A stretch of 15,548 bases of DNA from Synechococcaceae bacterium Bin_79_3 (lineage in GTDB: Bacteria > Cyanobacteriota > Cyanobacteriia > PCC-6307 > Cyanobiaceae), in NCBI GenBank assembly GCA_009914645.1, contig VFLB01000072.1, positions 1 to 15,548 on the forward strand. Direction: 5' to 3'. Below are positions 1-7,981 of this stretch, in pieces (the first letter of the stretch is position 1; every line of letters begins with the position of its first letter). Below the pieces are notes generated by a model. The model did no database searches, was not told the DNA's origin, and saw nothing but the letters and a program-made list of their open reading frames with translations. The position numbers and the translations under genes were made by a program.

Positions 1-746
1 ATAATGATAAATCGGCATATGGTTTGATTGATTTACCCACCACATTGCAGGTTTCAAGCAATGTGGCAATGGTAAAAGCAATGCAAAAGTTGAAGCCAGC
101 GATTTATTGGCAGTGGCTGGATCGCATTGGTATTGGTTCAGCGCCAGACACCGACCTGCCAGGAGCAGTGAGTGGGCAACTCAAATCACGTTCCACCTTC
201 ATTGAAAACCCAATCGAAGCAGCCACTGCAGCATTTGGCCAAGGCTTTGCTTTAACCCCCCTAAAAGCCCTGCAGCTCCATGGAATGTTGGTGAATGGAG
301 GCAAATTGGTGAGTCCTCACATAACCCGTGGCTTGCGTAGTGGCGACAATCTTGCCACTGCTGGCCCTGCAAATGGCTTGCAAATGCTTGATCCAGCTGT
401 ATGTGCTCTTGTGTTGAATTGGCTGGAAACCGTTGTGGAGAAAGGCAGCGGAAAAGCAAGCCAGGTGCCTGGCTATCGCATTGGAGGCAAAACCGGCACA
501 GCCCAGAAAGCAGCCAATGGCGTTTATATCTCTGGAGCACGAATAACCAGTTTTGTGGCCCACCTGCCGATTAACGATCCTCGCTATGTGGTGTTGGTGG
601 TAGTTGATGAACCGCAGGGGGGAAATGCATATGGTTCAACTGTTGCAGCACCAGTTGCTAAAAGCATTATTGAGGCTTTGCTTGTAATAGAGCAAATCCC
701 CCCTAACAAACCCAGCATTTCAAATAAAACCTTAAGCAAGGCTTGA
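1..746 (+). CDS. ftsI: Peptidoglycan D,D-transpeptidase FtsI (PBP3-type), 3' part only
   Basis: This is the C-terminal part of a class B penicillin-binding protein, which cross-links septal peptidoglycan at the outer face of the inner membrane during division. The reading frame is open from position 3 and runs off the left edge, so the N-terminal membrane anchor, pedestal domain and SxxK active-site serine are missing here. The SxN motif (Ser-Ser-Asn) is at 54-62 and the KTG motif (Lys-Thr-Gly-Thr) at 489-500, in the normal order and spacing for a transpeptidase domain. A short polar tail follows and the stop is TGA at 744-746. The in-frame TTG at 24 is not the true start, because it lies just before the SxN motif. 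tal follows 48 bp downstream on the same strand. The family is clear. The choice of FtsI rather than another class B PBP rests on overall similarity to cyanobacterial FtsI. Confidence 0.9.
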   Translation, partial: NDKSAYGLIDLPTTLQVSSNVAMVKAMQKLKPAIYWQWLDRIGIGSAPDTDLPGAVSGQLKSRSTFIENPIEAATAAFGQGFALTPLKALQLHGMLVNGGKLVSPHITRGLRSGDNLATAGPANGLQMLDPAVCALVLNWLETVVEKGSGKASQVPGYRIGGKTGTAQKAANGVYISGARITSFVAHLPINDPRYVVLVVVDEPQGGNAYGSTVAAPVAKSIIEALLVIEQIPPNKPSISNKTLSKA

Positions 747-794
747 ACCGCAATTAAAAAGCTCAGCTACGGTAAAACCAATCGCACCAATACC

Positions 795-1964
795 TTGGCG
801 ACCTTGCTCGAACAGCTTTCAGGCATGACTGTGGTGGTAGCCGACACCGGCGATCTCCAAGCAATACAGCAATTCACCCCAAGAGATGCCACCACAAATC
901 CATCCTTGATTTTGGCGGCAGCTCAAATTCCTGCCTACCAGCACTTAATAGACGACACCTTGAGGGCATCCCGCAGCCTGATCGGGGCAAATGCCCCTGC
1001 TGAAGAGGTTGTTGGTGAAGCCCTAGATGAAATCTGCGTGAGTTTTGGTAAGGAAATCCTCAAAATTGTTCCTGGCCGGGTTTCTACTGAAGTTGATGCT
1101 CGCCTCAGCTTTAACACTGAAGCCACAATCGCAAAGGCACATAAGTTAATCGGTTTATACAATGACGCTGGCATCACTAATGATCGAGTATTAATAAAAA
1201 TTGCCTCTACATGGGAAGGAATCAAAGCAGCTGAATCCCTAGAAAAAGAAGGAATTCACTGCAACCTAACTCTCCTATTCGGCTTCGCTCAAGCCGTTGC
1301 TTGCGCGGAGGCCGGAATCACATTGATATCTCCTTTTGTTGGCAGGATTCTCGATTGGTACAAGAAAGATTCAGGCCGCGACAGCTATCCAGGCCCTGAG
1401 GACCCAGGTGTGATCTCAGTAACTAAAATATTTAATTACTTTAAAACCTATGGCTACAAAACAGAAGTGATGGGAGCTAGCTTCCGCAATTTAGATGAAA
1501 TCATTGAATTAGCAGGTTGTGATCTACTTACAATTTCTCCAAAACTACTAGACCAATTACGTAACACTGAGGCTGAATTGAGCCGCAAACTAAATCCAGC
1601 GGCTCCCGGTGCCACTATTGAAAAGTTCAGCATCGATGCCAATCATTTCAGCGAAATGATGCAGGAAGATCGCATGGCCCATGAAAAATTGCATGAAGGA
1701 ATTCAGGGCTTTAGTAAAGCGATAGATACCCTGGAAGCACAATTAGCCCATCGTTTGGCTGTACTTGAAGGCGGTGCTGCCTTTGCCCATGCCGCCCAAG
1801 AAATCTTTTTACTTAACGACCTGGATGGAGATGGTTGTATTACTCGAGAAGAATGGCTTGGTAGCGATGCCGTGTTTGATGCTCTTGATATTGATCACGA
1901 CGGTCGCTTAATGCCAGAGGATGTAAGGGGGGGCCTAGGGGCGGCCCTTGCCACAAGCCGCTAG
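795..1964 (+). CDS. tal: Transaldolase with C-terminal EF-hand pair
   Basis: Transaldolase moves a dihydroxyacetone unit between sugar phosphates (sedoheptulose-7-P and glyceraldehyde-3-P to erythrose-4-P and fructose-6-P) in the cytosolic pentose phosphate pathway. The N-terminal ~325 residues match class I transaldolase: [13 protein letters not shown] motif near residues 28-37, and the Schiff-base lysine K135 in LIKIAST (E. coli TalB uses K132). The C-terminus adds two EF-hand loops: D342-D344-D346-G347-I349-E353, with every canonical calcium ligand present, and D365-D367-D369-G370-L372-D376, with Asp in the last position. This makes 389 residues against about 317 for plain transaldolase. 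The architecture is known from cyanobacteria. The start is TTG at 795; no ATG exists upstream before the ftsI stop, and the first internal ATG (codon 11) would cut conserved sequence. A run of seven G lies at 1927-1933 near the end, and the last 30 bp overlap the convergent gene. Confidence 0.95.
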   Translation: MATLLEQLSGMTVVVADTGDLQAIQQFTPRDATTNPSLILAAAQIPAYQHLIDDTLRASRSLIGANAPAEEVVGEALDEICVSFGKEILKIVPGRVSTEVDARLSFNTEATIAKAHKLIGLYNDAGITNDRVLIKIASTWEGIKAAESLEKEGIHCNLTLLFGFAQAVACAEAGITLISPFVGRILDWYKKDSGRDSYPGPEDPGVISVTKIFNYFKTYGYKTEVMGASFRNLDEIIELAGCDLLTISPKLLDQLRNTEAELSRKLNPAAPGATIEKFSIDANHFSEMMQEDRMAHEKLHEGIQGFSKAIDTLEAQLAHRLAVLEGGAAFAHAAQEIFLLNDLDGDGCITREEWLGSDAVFDALDIDHDGRLMPEDVRGGLGAALATSR

Positions 1965-2966
1965 TCGCAATGGTGCAAGCAAGGCAACACGATTTGCCTG
2001 CAGCGGATTGAAATTATCGTCGCTGGCAAGCAACAGGGTGGAGCGGCCATCGCCTAGGCGTGGCCCTTCTCCCATGGCTTCCCAGTTATCTGGCATTAAA
2101 CCAAAGCCGATCAGATCCCAATGGGCAATTGGTTTCAGCGCTGCTTGTTTTGTTTCGGTTAATGGCACGAATGGAAAAAGTTCTAGCCGCGCCCACCATT
2201 TTTGTGGTTCTTGATATCCACGCCAAAGGGCAAGTAGAGCACCATTTTTCAGAGCGATTAGATCTGTTAAGCCCCAATGAGCCTCGGCGCCAGCTGCGGG
2301 CTGGTAGCTAAGCGGTGTGCCGATGGGCCTGAATTCAACTTTGATTTTTTTTGCTGGCGTTGAAATTATTTGCGCCAATAGCAATCGCAATTCAGAACTG
2401 GGATCTTGGCGAAGGGGCCGCTCTGCCGCCAACAACAGCTGTTGGCCCGGCAACGCCAACAGCGCTTCCGGACCTTGATTTGGCAGCAAACCACTATCAG
2501 CGGCTGGCTGCCATTGATCCGGCAGAGGAAATCTCTGAATTAAACCAAAACTAAAAGCTGATGTTTTATCTAATTGCAGCAATTCAGCAGGTTGCGTTTC
2601 GCGGTTACGGGCTTCAGTAGCCATCCACCAATAACCTGCAGATTCAACTATTGCCTCACCATCAAAGGGTGTTGATGGAAGCCCTTGAATTGGCTCTGGC
2701 TCCCCCAATTTCCAGCGAGGATTTAAAAGAGAACCGCGCCATTCAGCAGCGAGCGTGAAGCTGCGCTGAGCATCACTAAGTAATAAAAGTTGTGGTAACT
2801 TACTTTTAATTTTAGCCTCAAATTTATTTTCAAATTTAGTGAGAAGTTGTAGAGCAGAAAATCCACCGATCGGCTCGCCTTTCGCGGACAGCTTTGGCAA
2901 TTCTTCTTGCCAAAGCAATTCCCATCCAGCGGATAATGGGCAAGGCAGCAACGCGGCATCTATCAT
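1935..2966 (-). CDS. Esterase-like activity of phytase family protein (phytase-like beta-propeller), putative
   Basis: A 343-residue protein that I assign to the phytase-like/esterase-like family (PF13449 type) from its pattern, not from any measured activity. The supporting segments are PIGGFSAL (32-39), DGEAIVE (102-108), where an acidic residue follows a substrate-facing strand, and the C-terminal [11 protein letters not shown]...SDDNF block (294-319), which resembles the NIEG...SDNNF signature of that family. Repeated short beta-strand-like stretches fit a propeller. Unlike many relatives there is no signal peptide or lipobox, so as annotated it would stay in the cytoplasm. The ATG start overlaps the stop of the upstream flavoprotein gene (ATGA, 2963-2966), so the two are probably translated together. 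The stop lies inside the 3' end of tal. Substrate unknown; phosphate-ester hydrolysis is only a family-level possibility. Confidence 0.6.
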   Translation of the reverse strand: MIDAALLPCPLSAGWELLWQEELPKLSAKGEPIGGFSALQLLTKFENKFEAKIKSKLPQLLLLSDAQRSFTLAAEWRGSLLNPRWKLGEPEPIQGLPSTPFDGEAIVESAGYWWMATEARNRETQPAELLQLDKTSAFSFGLIQRFPLPDQWQPAADSGLLPNQGPEALLALPGQQLLLAAERPLRQDPSSELRLLLAQIISTPAKKIKVEFRPIGTPLSYQPAAGAEAHWGLTDLIALKNGALLALWRGYQEPQKWWARLELFPFVPLTETKQAALKPIAHWDLIGFGLMPDNWEAMGEGPRLGDGRSTLLLASDDNFNPLQANRVALLAPLRLAACGKGRP

Positions 2967-4126
2967 TTTAAACCGAGCATGCTGCCACCAAGGCGACGAA
3001 TTACCCGTTGGGCAATATCGCCATAACCCATCTCACCGCTAAGAATTTGAGCAATTCTTTGGGGAGCTGTGGGTCGTTTAATACCAAGTTGATAGCCAAC
3101 TTTTGGAAATCGGTAGAACACCTGGCCAATGCGCCGCCCCCATTGCATTGATTCGCCCCATTCAGTTCGCATTGTTGCTGTGTAATTAGCTAAGGCAGCG
3201 AGATCTCCCCCCAACCAACGATGCAGGGCCTCGGCAGAGCGCACACCAGAGAGCAAAGCTGGCCGCAATCCCTCTGCGAGAAAGGGATCTGCAAGCGAAG
3301 CGGCATCTCCAACAGCAACTACACCATGCCCATGGAGGGGATGATGGCCATTCCAAACCTTTAGAGGCCAGCGGCGACGGATACCAGCATCGGCTTCAAA
3401 ACCAAGCGCTGGTAATAATTTATTCAAAACTTGATCGTAATTAGTTGCATCATTTTTGGAAAAATCACCCAAAAAAGTTCCTACGCCGATGCTGTAACCA
3501 CCCTCTCTTGGAAAACACCAGCAAAAACCATGTTTAACAAGGCCAAATTCAAATCTAGCCGTTGATTCATCAAGCACTGGCCCCTCCAACTCCACAGCTA
3601 AAGCAGAGGCAAGTTTTGGTTTGGGATCACCTAAGCCCAGCTCACGTGTTAGGTCTCCTTTTGAGCCATGGGCTAAAACAAGGGCGCGGCAACACAGATA
3701 TTGCTCACCGCCAGAAGCTCTCAATTGCAAACGCCATCCATTGGCATCGCGTTCAATCGCTTTTACACCAAAACCAAACAAACATTCAGCACCATGGCTT
3801 TGGGCTTGCTCCAGGAGGAAAACATCTAGCTTTTTTCTTCTCACGATCCAAAAAGGTGATTCCCCTGGAAGTGGCGCCAGCACAGGATCATCCAGGCACC
3901 AGGTGAAGCGCACTTGATCGATTACTCGATCCACCACCGGAGCAAGATCACAGGGAAACCAGCTTTGAACAGAGGCTGCCATTCCGCCTCCGCAAGGTTT
4001 TGCTTGGGGCCAGGGGCCAGGTTCAATTACCGCTACGGAATGTCCTAGAAGGGCGAGGTGATACGCGGCTGAGCTACCGGCGGCACCGGCGCCAATAACA
4101 GCTACATCTAGCCTGGAAACACTCAC
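2963..4126 (-). CDS. FAD-dependent oxidoreductase, geranylgeranyl reductase family
   Basis: A 387-residue flavoprotein of the geranylgeranyl reductase / p-hydroxybenzoate hydroxylase-like superfamily. The N-terminal Rossmann fingerprint is G12-A-G14-A-A-G17 with E35 at the end of the second strand for the ADP ribose. KPCGGGM (43-49) is the hallmark loop of the geranylgeranyl reductase group. [16 protein letters not shown] (273-288) is the second FAD-contact motif, with AEG in place of the common GEG. ChlP, which makes phytyl chains for chlorophyll, is usually about 400-450 residues and starts more abruptly at the Rossmann strand, so this is more likely a paralog of unknown substrate (an isoprenoid or quinone is possible). 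The GTG start overlaps the frr stop (GTGA, 4123-4126) and the stop overlaps the next ATG, so it sits in the middle of a coupled pyrH-frr cluster. Confidence 0.8.
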   Translation of the reverse strand: MSVSRLDVAVIGAGAAGSSAAYHLALLGHSVAVIEPGPWPQAKPCGGGMAASVQSWFPCDLAPVVDRVIDQVRFTWCLDDPVLAPLPGESPFWIVRRKKLDVFLLEQAQSHGAECLFGFGVKAIERDANGWRLQLRASGGEQYLCCRALVLAHGSKGDLTRELGLGDPKPKLASALAVELEGPVLDESTARFEFGLVKHGFCWCFPREGGYSIGVGTFLGDFSKNDATNYDQVLNKLLPALGFEADAGIRRRWPLKVWNGHHPLHGHGVVAVGDAASLADPFLAEGLRPALLSGVRSAEALHRWLGGDLAALANYTATMRTEWGESMQWGRRIGQVFYRFPKVGYQLGIKRPTAPQRIAQILSGEMGYGDIAQRVIRRLGGSMLGLK

Positions 4127-4662
4127 ACTTTCAGAATATCAACTTCTTTAGCTGCTAATAATTTTTCGAGCTCAATAATAGATTTATCAGTAATTTTTTG
4201 TACTTTTTCTTGCTCATCACGGCTAAGATCTTCCGACAATTCACCATCCTTTTCCTGCTTTTTTATTTGATCGATAGCATCGCGCCTGATATTACGTAAA
4301 GCCACCTTTCCCTCCTCTGCATATTTAGCTAATAACTTACAAAACTCCTTGCGGCGCTCGGTGGTTAAAGGTGGAATATTGATTCTTATTACCTTGCCAT
4401 CATTATTAGTGGTGAGCCCCAAATCACTATTCGAGATTGATTTTTCGATCAGAGCCATCGCACCACTATCAAACGGTTGAATCTGGATGGTTTGTGAATC
4501 TGGCGTGGAAATAGTTGCTAGAGATTTTAACGGTGTCTCAGCTCCGTAATATTCAACAATGATTTTGTCTAACAGTGATGGATTCGCCCTACCTGTTCGA
4601 ATTGTATTAAAAGTTCGCTGGGTTGAATCCAACGCTTTACGCATGCTTACTTCAAGGTCCAT
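4123..4662 (-). CDS. frr: Ribosome recycling factor
   Basis: Ribosome recycling factor works with EF-G to split post-termination 70S ribosomes in the cytoplasm. The 179-residue product is close to the usual 180-185 and covers both domains. [11 protein letters not shown] (residues 22-32) is the strongly conserved helix-1 segment of domain [19 protein letters not shown] (38-55) starts the small beta domain [14 protein letters not shown] and the ALRNIRRDA segment lead into the final long helix ([18 protein letters not shown]...). The ATG start is 30 bp downstream of the pyrH stop; the frame upstream reaches the pyrH TAA without another good start. pyrH-frr is a widely conserved bacterial gene pair. 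The 3' end overlaps the flavoprotein start by 4 nt. Confidence 0.97.
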   Translation of the reverse strand: MDLEVSMRKALDSTQRTFNTIRTGRANPSLLDKIIVEYYGAETPLKSLATISTPDSQTIQIQPFDSGAMALIEKSISNSDLGLTTNNDGKVIRINIPPLTTERRKEFCKLLAKYAEEGKVALRNIRRDAIDQIKKQEKDGELSEDLSRDEQEKVQKITDKSIIELEKLLAAKEVDILKV

Positions 4663-4692
4663 GGGATGCCAGCTATCGAACGTGCTTTGAGA

Positions 4693-5406
4693 TTAGGCCG
4701 AAGGGGTGATCCTGGTGCCGATTGCTTCACCGGCAACGGCACGGGAAATGTTGCCAGCACCAAATAAATCAAACACCACTATGGGAATTGAATTGTCTTT
4801 ACAAAGTGCAATAGCTGTGGAATCCATTACACCGAGCTCGCCTGCCAACACATCTTGAAAAGTGAGGCTTTCATATCGCACAGCATCGGGATATTTCACT
4901 GGATCACGGTCGTAAACCCCATCCACCTTTGTGGCTTTAAGCACCACATTTGCACTGATCTCAGCTGCCCTTAGGGCTGCTGTGGTGTCTGTTGTGAAGA
5001 AAGGGTTGCCGCAACCGGCCCCAAAGATCACCACCCTTCCCTTTTCAAGATGACGAATTGCCTTGCGACGGATATACGGCTCTGCCACCTCCTGCATTGC
5101 TATGGCGCTTTGCACCCTGGTGGGAATGCCAGCACGCTCGAGCCCGTCCTGCAGTGTGATCGCATTCATCACCGTGGCGAGCATGCCCACGTAGTCGGCG
5201 GTGGCCCGATCCATGCCAGCAGCAGAACCCTTGAGGCCTCGGAAAATGTTGCCACCTCCCACCACGATGGCTAGCTCGGTGCCGCTTGCCACAACAGCAG
5301 CAACATCGCAAGCAATAGCACTCACTATGGCTGGATCGATTCCGTAACCCTGAGACCCCATCAAGGCCTCACCACTGAGTTTGAGCAGAACCCTCTTGTA
5401 GGCCAT
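4693..5406 (-). CDS. pyrH: UMP kinase (uridylate kinase)
   Basis: PyrH phosphorylates UMP to UDP with ATP, feeding UTP and CTP synthesis. The 237-residue product has the amino acid kinase fold: KLSGEAL (9-15) near the N-terminus, the [10 protein letters not shown] loop (48-57) for phosphate binding, [17 protein letters not shown] (131-147) for UMP recognition, and [12 protein letters not shown] (158-169) in the ATP site. A TTG at 5409 lies directly before the ATG at 5406. I chose the ATG because AGAGG on the minus strand (5413-5417) is 6 nt upstream of it and only 3 nt from the TTG, and because relatives begin M-A-Y-K. It is the first gene of the pyrH-frr-flavoprotein-phytase-like cluster, about 100 bp after the cobO stop. 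Confidence 0.97.
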   Translation of the reverse strand: MAYKRVLLKLSGEALMGSQGYGIDPAIVSAIACDVAAVVASGTELAIVVGGGNIFRGLKGSAAGMDRATADYVGMLATVMNAITLQDGLERAGIPTRVQSAIAMQEVAEPYIRRKAIRHLEKGRVVIFGAGCGNPFFTTDTTAALRAAEISANVVLKATKVDGVYDRDPVKYPDAVRYESLTFQDVLAGELGVMDSTAIALCKDNSIPIVVFDLFGAGNISRAVAGEAIGTRITPSA

Positions 5407-5412
5407 CAATTA

Positions 5413-5417
5413 CCTCT
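5413..5417 (-). promoter_or_regulatory. Ribosome binding site of pyrH (fixes the start)
   Basis: AGAGG on the minus strand, six bases before the ATG at 5406. The same site is only three bases from the alternative TTG at 5409, so it favours the ATG. Confidence 0.6.
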
Positions 5418-5482
5418 ATCTGGCGAACAGTAGCAACCGCCCCAAACAAAATTTGCTATTCAGTATCAAGATGAAGGAACTG

Positions 5483-5523
5483 AAAAAGGAATTAAATTAG
5501 TTGGATTATCAAAACTCAATTCC
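5483..5523 (-). terminator. Possible weak Rho-independent terminator after cobO
   Basis: On the minus strand GGAATT (5523-5518) and AATTCC (5493-5488) are complementary and enclose a second short pair, AGTT/AACT (5516-5513 and 5502-5499), around a ten-base loop. Five T follow directly (5487-5483). The stem has an uneven internal loop and few G-C pairs, so it is weak. It overlaps the last codons of cobO and would separate the int-methyltransferase-cobO transcript from pyrH. Confidence 0.35.
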
Positions 5524-6138
5524 TTGCTGAGCTTTAACCCCTTGCTCGCGAAAAGGATGCTTAACCATCGTCATCTCCGTAACCAAATCAGCCCGTTCGA
5601 TTAATCCCGGTGGGGCGCCCCTACCTGTTAACACCACATGGGTGCCAGCTGGCCGCTCAGCAATGCCTTCAAGAACCCACTCGAGAGGCAAGTAACCAAG
5701 CTTCATTGCCACATTTACCTCATCGAGCAAAACAAGCTGCATCTCTGGATCACGCAAATGCAACAAAGACTGCTGCCACGCCGCTTCCACCAGCTGTTGA
5801 TCTCGGGCGCGATCTTGGGTTTCCCAAGTAAACCCCTCACCTAAGGCATGCCAGCTGATTAAGTCGTTAAAGCGACGCAAGGCAAGAGCCTCTCCTGGTT
5901 CCCAGGCCCCTTTTATGTATTGCACCACCGCCACCTTTTTGCCATGGCCAAGGGTTCGAAGCACCATGCCAAGGGCTGCTGTGGTTTTGCCTTTGCCGAG
6001 ACCGGTATGAACAAGCACCAAGCCCTTTTCTAGATTTCGCTCCCCCACCCGCTGATCTTGCACCTGTTTGCGACGTTCCATCCGCAAGCGATGGGATTCC
6101 AATTCCGCGTTAGCCGCTAAGGGGGTTTGTTCACTCAT
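5509..6138 (-). CDS. cobO: Cob(I)yrinic acid a,c-diamide adenosyltransferase
   Basis: CobO/BtuR transfers the 5'-deoxyadenosyl group from ATP to the cobalt of cob(I)yrinic acid diamide or related corrinoids, giving the coenzyme form. The 209-residue product has the characteristic P-loop HTGLGKGKTTAA (44-55), followed by ALGMVLRTLGHG, VVQYIKGAW, the LVLLDEVNVAMKLGYL segment (Walker B-like) and VVLTGRGAPPGLIERADLVTEM, all typical of CobO. The first ~38 residues are polar and helical, as in the family. Marine picocyanobacteria are known to make pseudocobalamin, so this enzyme probably acts in that pathway. The ATG overlaps the stop of the methyltransferase gene (ATGA, 6135-6138), which suggests translational coupling. 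No other cob gene is in the window. Confidence 0.96.
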   Translation of the reverse strand: MSEQTPLAANAELESHRLRMERRKQVQDQRVGERNLEKGLVLVHTGLGKGKTTAALGMVLRTLGHGKKVAVVQYIKGAWEPGEALALRRFNDLISWHALGEGFTWETQDRARDQQLVEAAWQQSLLHLRDPEMQLVLLDEVNVAMKLGYLPLEWVLEGIAERPAGTHVVLTGRGAPPGLIERADLVTEMTMVKHPFREQGVKAQQGIEF

Positions 6139-6779
6139 GATTTCATTAATTCAGGCGTGCAAAGCAATCGTTGCAGGGTGCCACCAGCCAGCAGATCTTT
6201 GCGTTCCACCTGCCAGCCGCGCTTTGTTAATTCCTGCGCCAAAGGGATCGCAAGAAAATCAATTGCTGTTTCTGTTTCAAACATTGCGCAAAACAGGTTT
6301 TGTAAAGGAGCCAGGCCTACACCCGCCGGGTGTAGATCCACAATCACAAGCCACCCTCCAGGCAGCAAAAGGCTTTTAGCTGCCTCCAACAAACACCAAC
6401 GCTCCTCTGCTGGAAACTCATGGAGCGCCAAACTAAGTTGAATGGCAGCAAAAGTTGATGCTTCTAGTGGAGGCTTTTCGGCTAGCCCTTGCACCAACTT
6501 CAACGCTGGATAACGCTTAGCCGCGAGTTCAAGGGCCCTTGCTGAAATATCCAAACCCGAAACATCAAATCCAGCCGCCATAAATGGAGCCGCCGCATCA
6601 CCGCTGCCGCAACAAAGATCGAGCACGGCTGATCCCGGGGGTAAGCGATCAATCAATAGCTCCGCTCCGAGAGATCGCAACCGCTGAACTCCACCTACGG
6701 CAACTGAAGAAACGGCTGTAACGCTGTCGTAGATCCAGCGATAGCGATAGGCCAATTGCCTGAGCGGACGGGCTGTCAT
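6135..6779 (-). CDS. Class I SAM-dependent methyltransferase, UbiE-like
   Basis: A 214-residue class I methyltransferase. Motif I is VLDLCCGSGDAA (52-63), with the acidic D77 (SGLDIS) at the end of strand 2 for the SAM ribose. The post-motif segment has AIQLSLALHEFP, then LLPGGWLVIVDLHPAG (motif III area). The N-terminal RYRWIYDSVTAVSS resembles the lead-in of UbiE/COQ5 enzymes. The substrate cannot be read from sequence; a quinone, a corrinoid precursor or another small molecule are all possible. It is not a classical precorrin methylase, which has a different fold. Both ends are joined by ATGA overlaps, to the integrase-like gene upstream (6776-6779) and cobO downstream (6135-6138), so it belongs to a coupled three-gene cluster. 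Confidence 0.85.
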   Translation of the reverse strand: MTARPLRQLAYRYRWIYDSVTAVSSVAVGGVQRLRSLGAELLIDRLPPGSAVLDLCCGSGDAAAPFMAAGFDVSGLDISARALELAAKRYPALKLVQGLAEKPPLEASTFAAIQLSLALHEFPAEERWCLLEAAKSLLLPGGWLVIVDLHPAGVGLAPLQNLFCAMFETETAIDFLAIPLAQELTKRGWQVERKDLLAGGTLQRLLCTPELMKS

Positions 6780-7945
6780 GCGCTGCGCCGCGCCAAGGCA
6801 GCATCTACCGCCATCTGCTGATCACGCCGTGTGATCCAGTGGTGATATGTGCGGGTGTGGATTGCCACGGAGTGCCCCATCATGCGGGCAGACACCGTAT
6901 CGGGCAAACCCACATGAATGGTGCGCAAGGCCCAGGCATGGCGGAGGTCGTATGGGGTGAAAGGGAGCTGATAACGGCGAAATTGCTCAGCCACCCTTCT
7001 ACCCACCTGCTGCAGGGTGGTGCGGCGAAGGTCTGTTGCAACAAGCGGTAACAAGCTGGAATCAGTTGCAAGCTGGCGCAAATTGAAATGTTCTACCCAA
7101 TTTGGTTGAAAAGGCCACACCTGATGTTCGCCCGTTTTGGTGGTGGGAAGAACCCTCACAACAGCGGCAGGATCTTGATCAAAATCAGAAAAATCGCAAA
7201 AAAACAACTCGTGATTTCGCAACCCGTAGGTAGCCATCAAGCCGTAGGCCAGGCGCCAACGGGGATTTGGAATCAACTCAAAGCCTTCAAGGATTTGGGA
7301 ATCACTGGGTAACTGACGAAACTGGGCCTGATGCAGGCCATAGCCTGCGGCCCTTTCCGACCAATCTGGCGGCAAGCTGATCCCCTCCTCTCGAGCTAAC
7401 ACCGCAAGCACCGTGCCGCATTGCTGCCGGGCTCTGCTTGCCAAGGGATAGGTTTCCAATACCTGCTCCAGCAATTTTGTAGAGAGTTTTTCTTTGAAGG
7501 GTGTTTTAGATATTTCCTCAAAAGTTGTCTCTAAACGGTTGAGGTAGGGGCGATAGGCAGCAGACCAAGTTGTGCGTGCGCCAGCGGGATTACGGCGACG
7601 GCGGGGGTCGTTAAAAAACCATTCTTCAAAGCGTTGCAGCTGACACTTCAGAGAAGAAGTGTCAACTTTGACAACATCTATAGAACTTGCGGGCCACTGA
7701 AAAAGACCTTGATTTACCTCCATCTGCACCTGATGCAGTTGCTTTAGAGCCAACGCCAACCCAGCCTGATTTGCGCTTAAGCCAAGGCTTAAGCGCTGCA
7801 CCCGCAACCCCTCTGCGCCACTGCGTTGGGGTAACGGCCCGCGCAGACAAAGCAGCTGCCCCCGCTGTTCAAGCCGTAAACGAATACCTGTGCAACGCAA
7901 GGCACTGTTGCTTTGAGCAAGTGTTGCTGCAAAAGGAACACCCAT
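6776..7945 (-). CDS. Tyrosine recombinase / integrase-family protein, operon-embedded
   Basis: The C-terminal half has the tyrosine recombinase catalytic domain. Visible residues, numbered from the ATG at 7945 (389 residues), are R243 (YGLRNHEL), K270 (TTKTGEH beta-hairpin), Y332-x-x-R335-H336 (PYDLRHAW), H358 (MMGHS) and the nucleophile Y367 (HTRTYHHW). The first histidine of the usual HxxR box is a tyrosine (Y332); the other catalytic positions look intact. The N-terminal ~200 residues would be the DNA-binding core but show no clear Arm-binding zinc motif. The frame stays open back to 8041, but that overlaps hemH; I chose ATG 7945 (GTG 7948 is an alternative). No att repeats, excisionase or phage genes are nearby and its stop overlaps the methyltransferase start, so this looks like a resident chromosomal gene and not a recent insertion. 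Its role is unknown. Confidence 0.82.
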   Translation of the reverse strand: MGVPFAATLAQSNSALRCTGIRLRLEQRGQLLCLRGPLPQRSGAEGLRVQRLSLGLSANQAGLALALKQLHQVQMEVNQGLFQWPASSIDVVKVDTSSLKCQLQRFEEWFFNDPRRRRNPAGARTTWSAAYRPYLNRLETTFEEISKTPFKEKLSTKLLEQVLETYPLASRARQQCGTVLAVLAREEGISLPPDWSERAAGYGLHQAQFRQLPSDSQILEGFELIPNPRWRLAYGLMATYGLRNHELFFCDFSDFDQDPAAVVRVLPTTKTGEHQVWPFQPNWVEHFNLRQLATDSSLLPLVATDLRRTTLQQVGRRVAEQFRRYQLPFTPYDLRHAWALRTIHVGLPDTVSARMMGHSVAIHTRTYHHWITRRDQQMAVDAALARRSA

Positions 7946-7965
7946 CACAATGGCGGTTAGGCTCG

Positions 7966-7971
7966 AAGGAG
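7966..7971 (+). promoter_or_regulatory. Ribosome binding site of hemH
   Basis: AAGGAG, ten bases before the ATG at 7982. It is one base from the TTG at 7973, which rules that codon out as a start for this site. An ATG at 7988 is a further alternative with a long spacing. Confidence 0.5.
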
Positions 7972-7981
7972 TTTGAAAGAA

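Noticed and set aside
5407..5409. TTG as the pyrH start
   Set aside because: The ribosome binding site is only three bases away; the following ATG has proper spacing.
6776..7945. Integrase as sign of a prophage or genomic island
   Set aside because: No other phage genes, att-like direct repeats, tRNA or composition change are visible, and the gene is tightly coupled to a metabolic operon.
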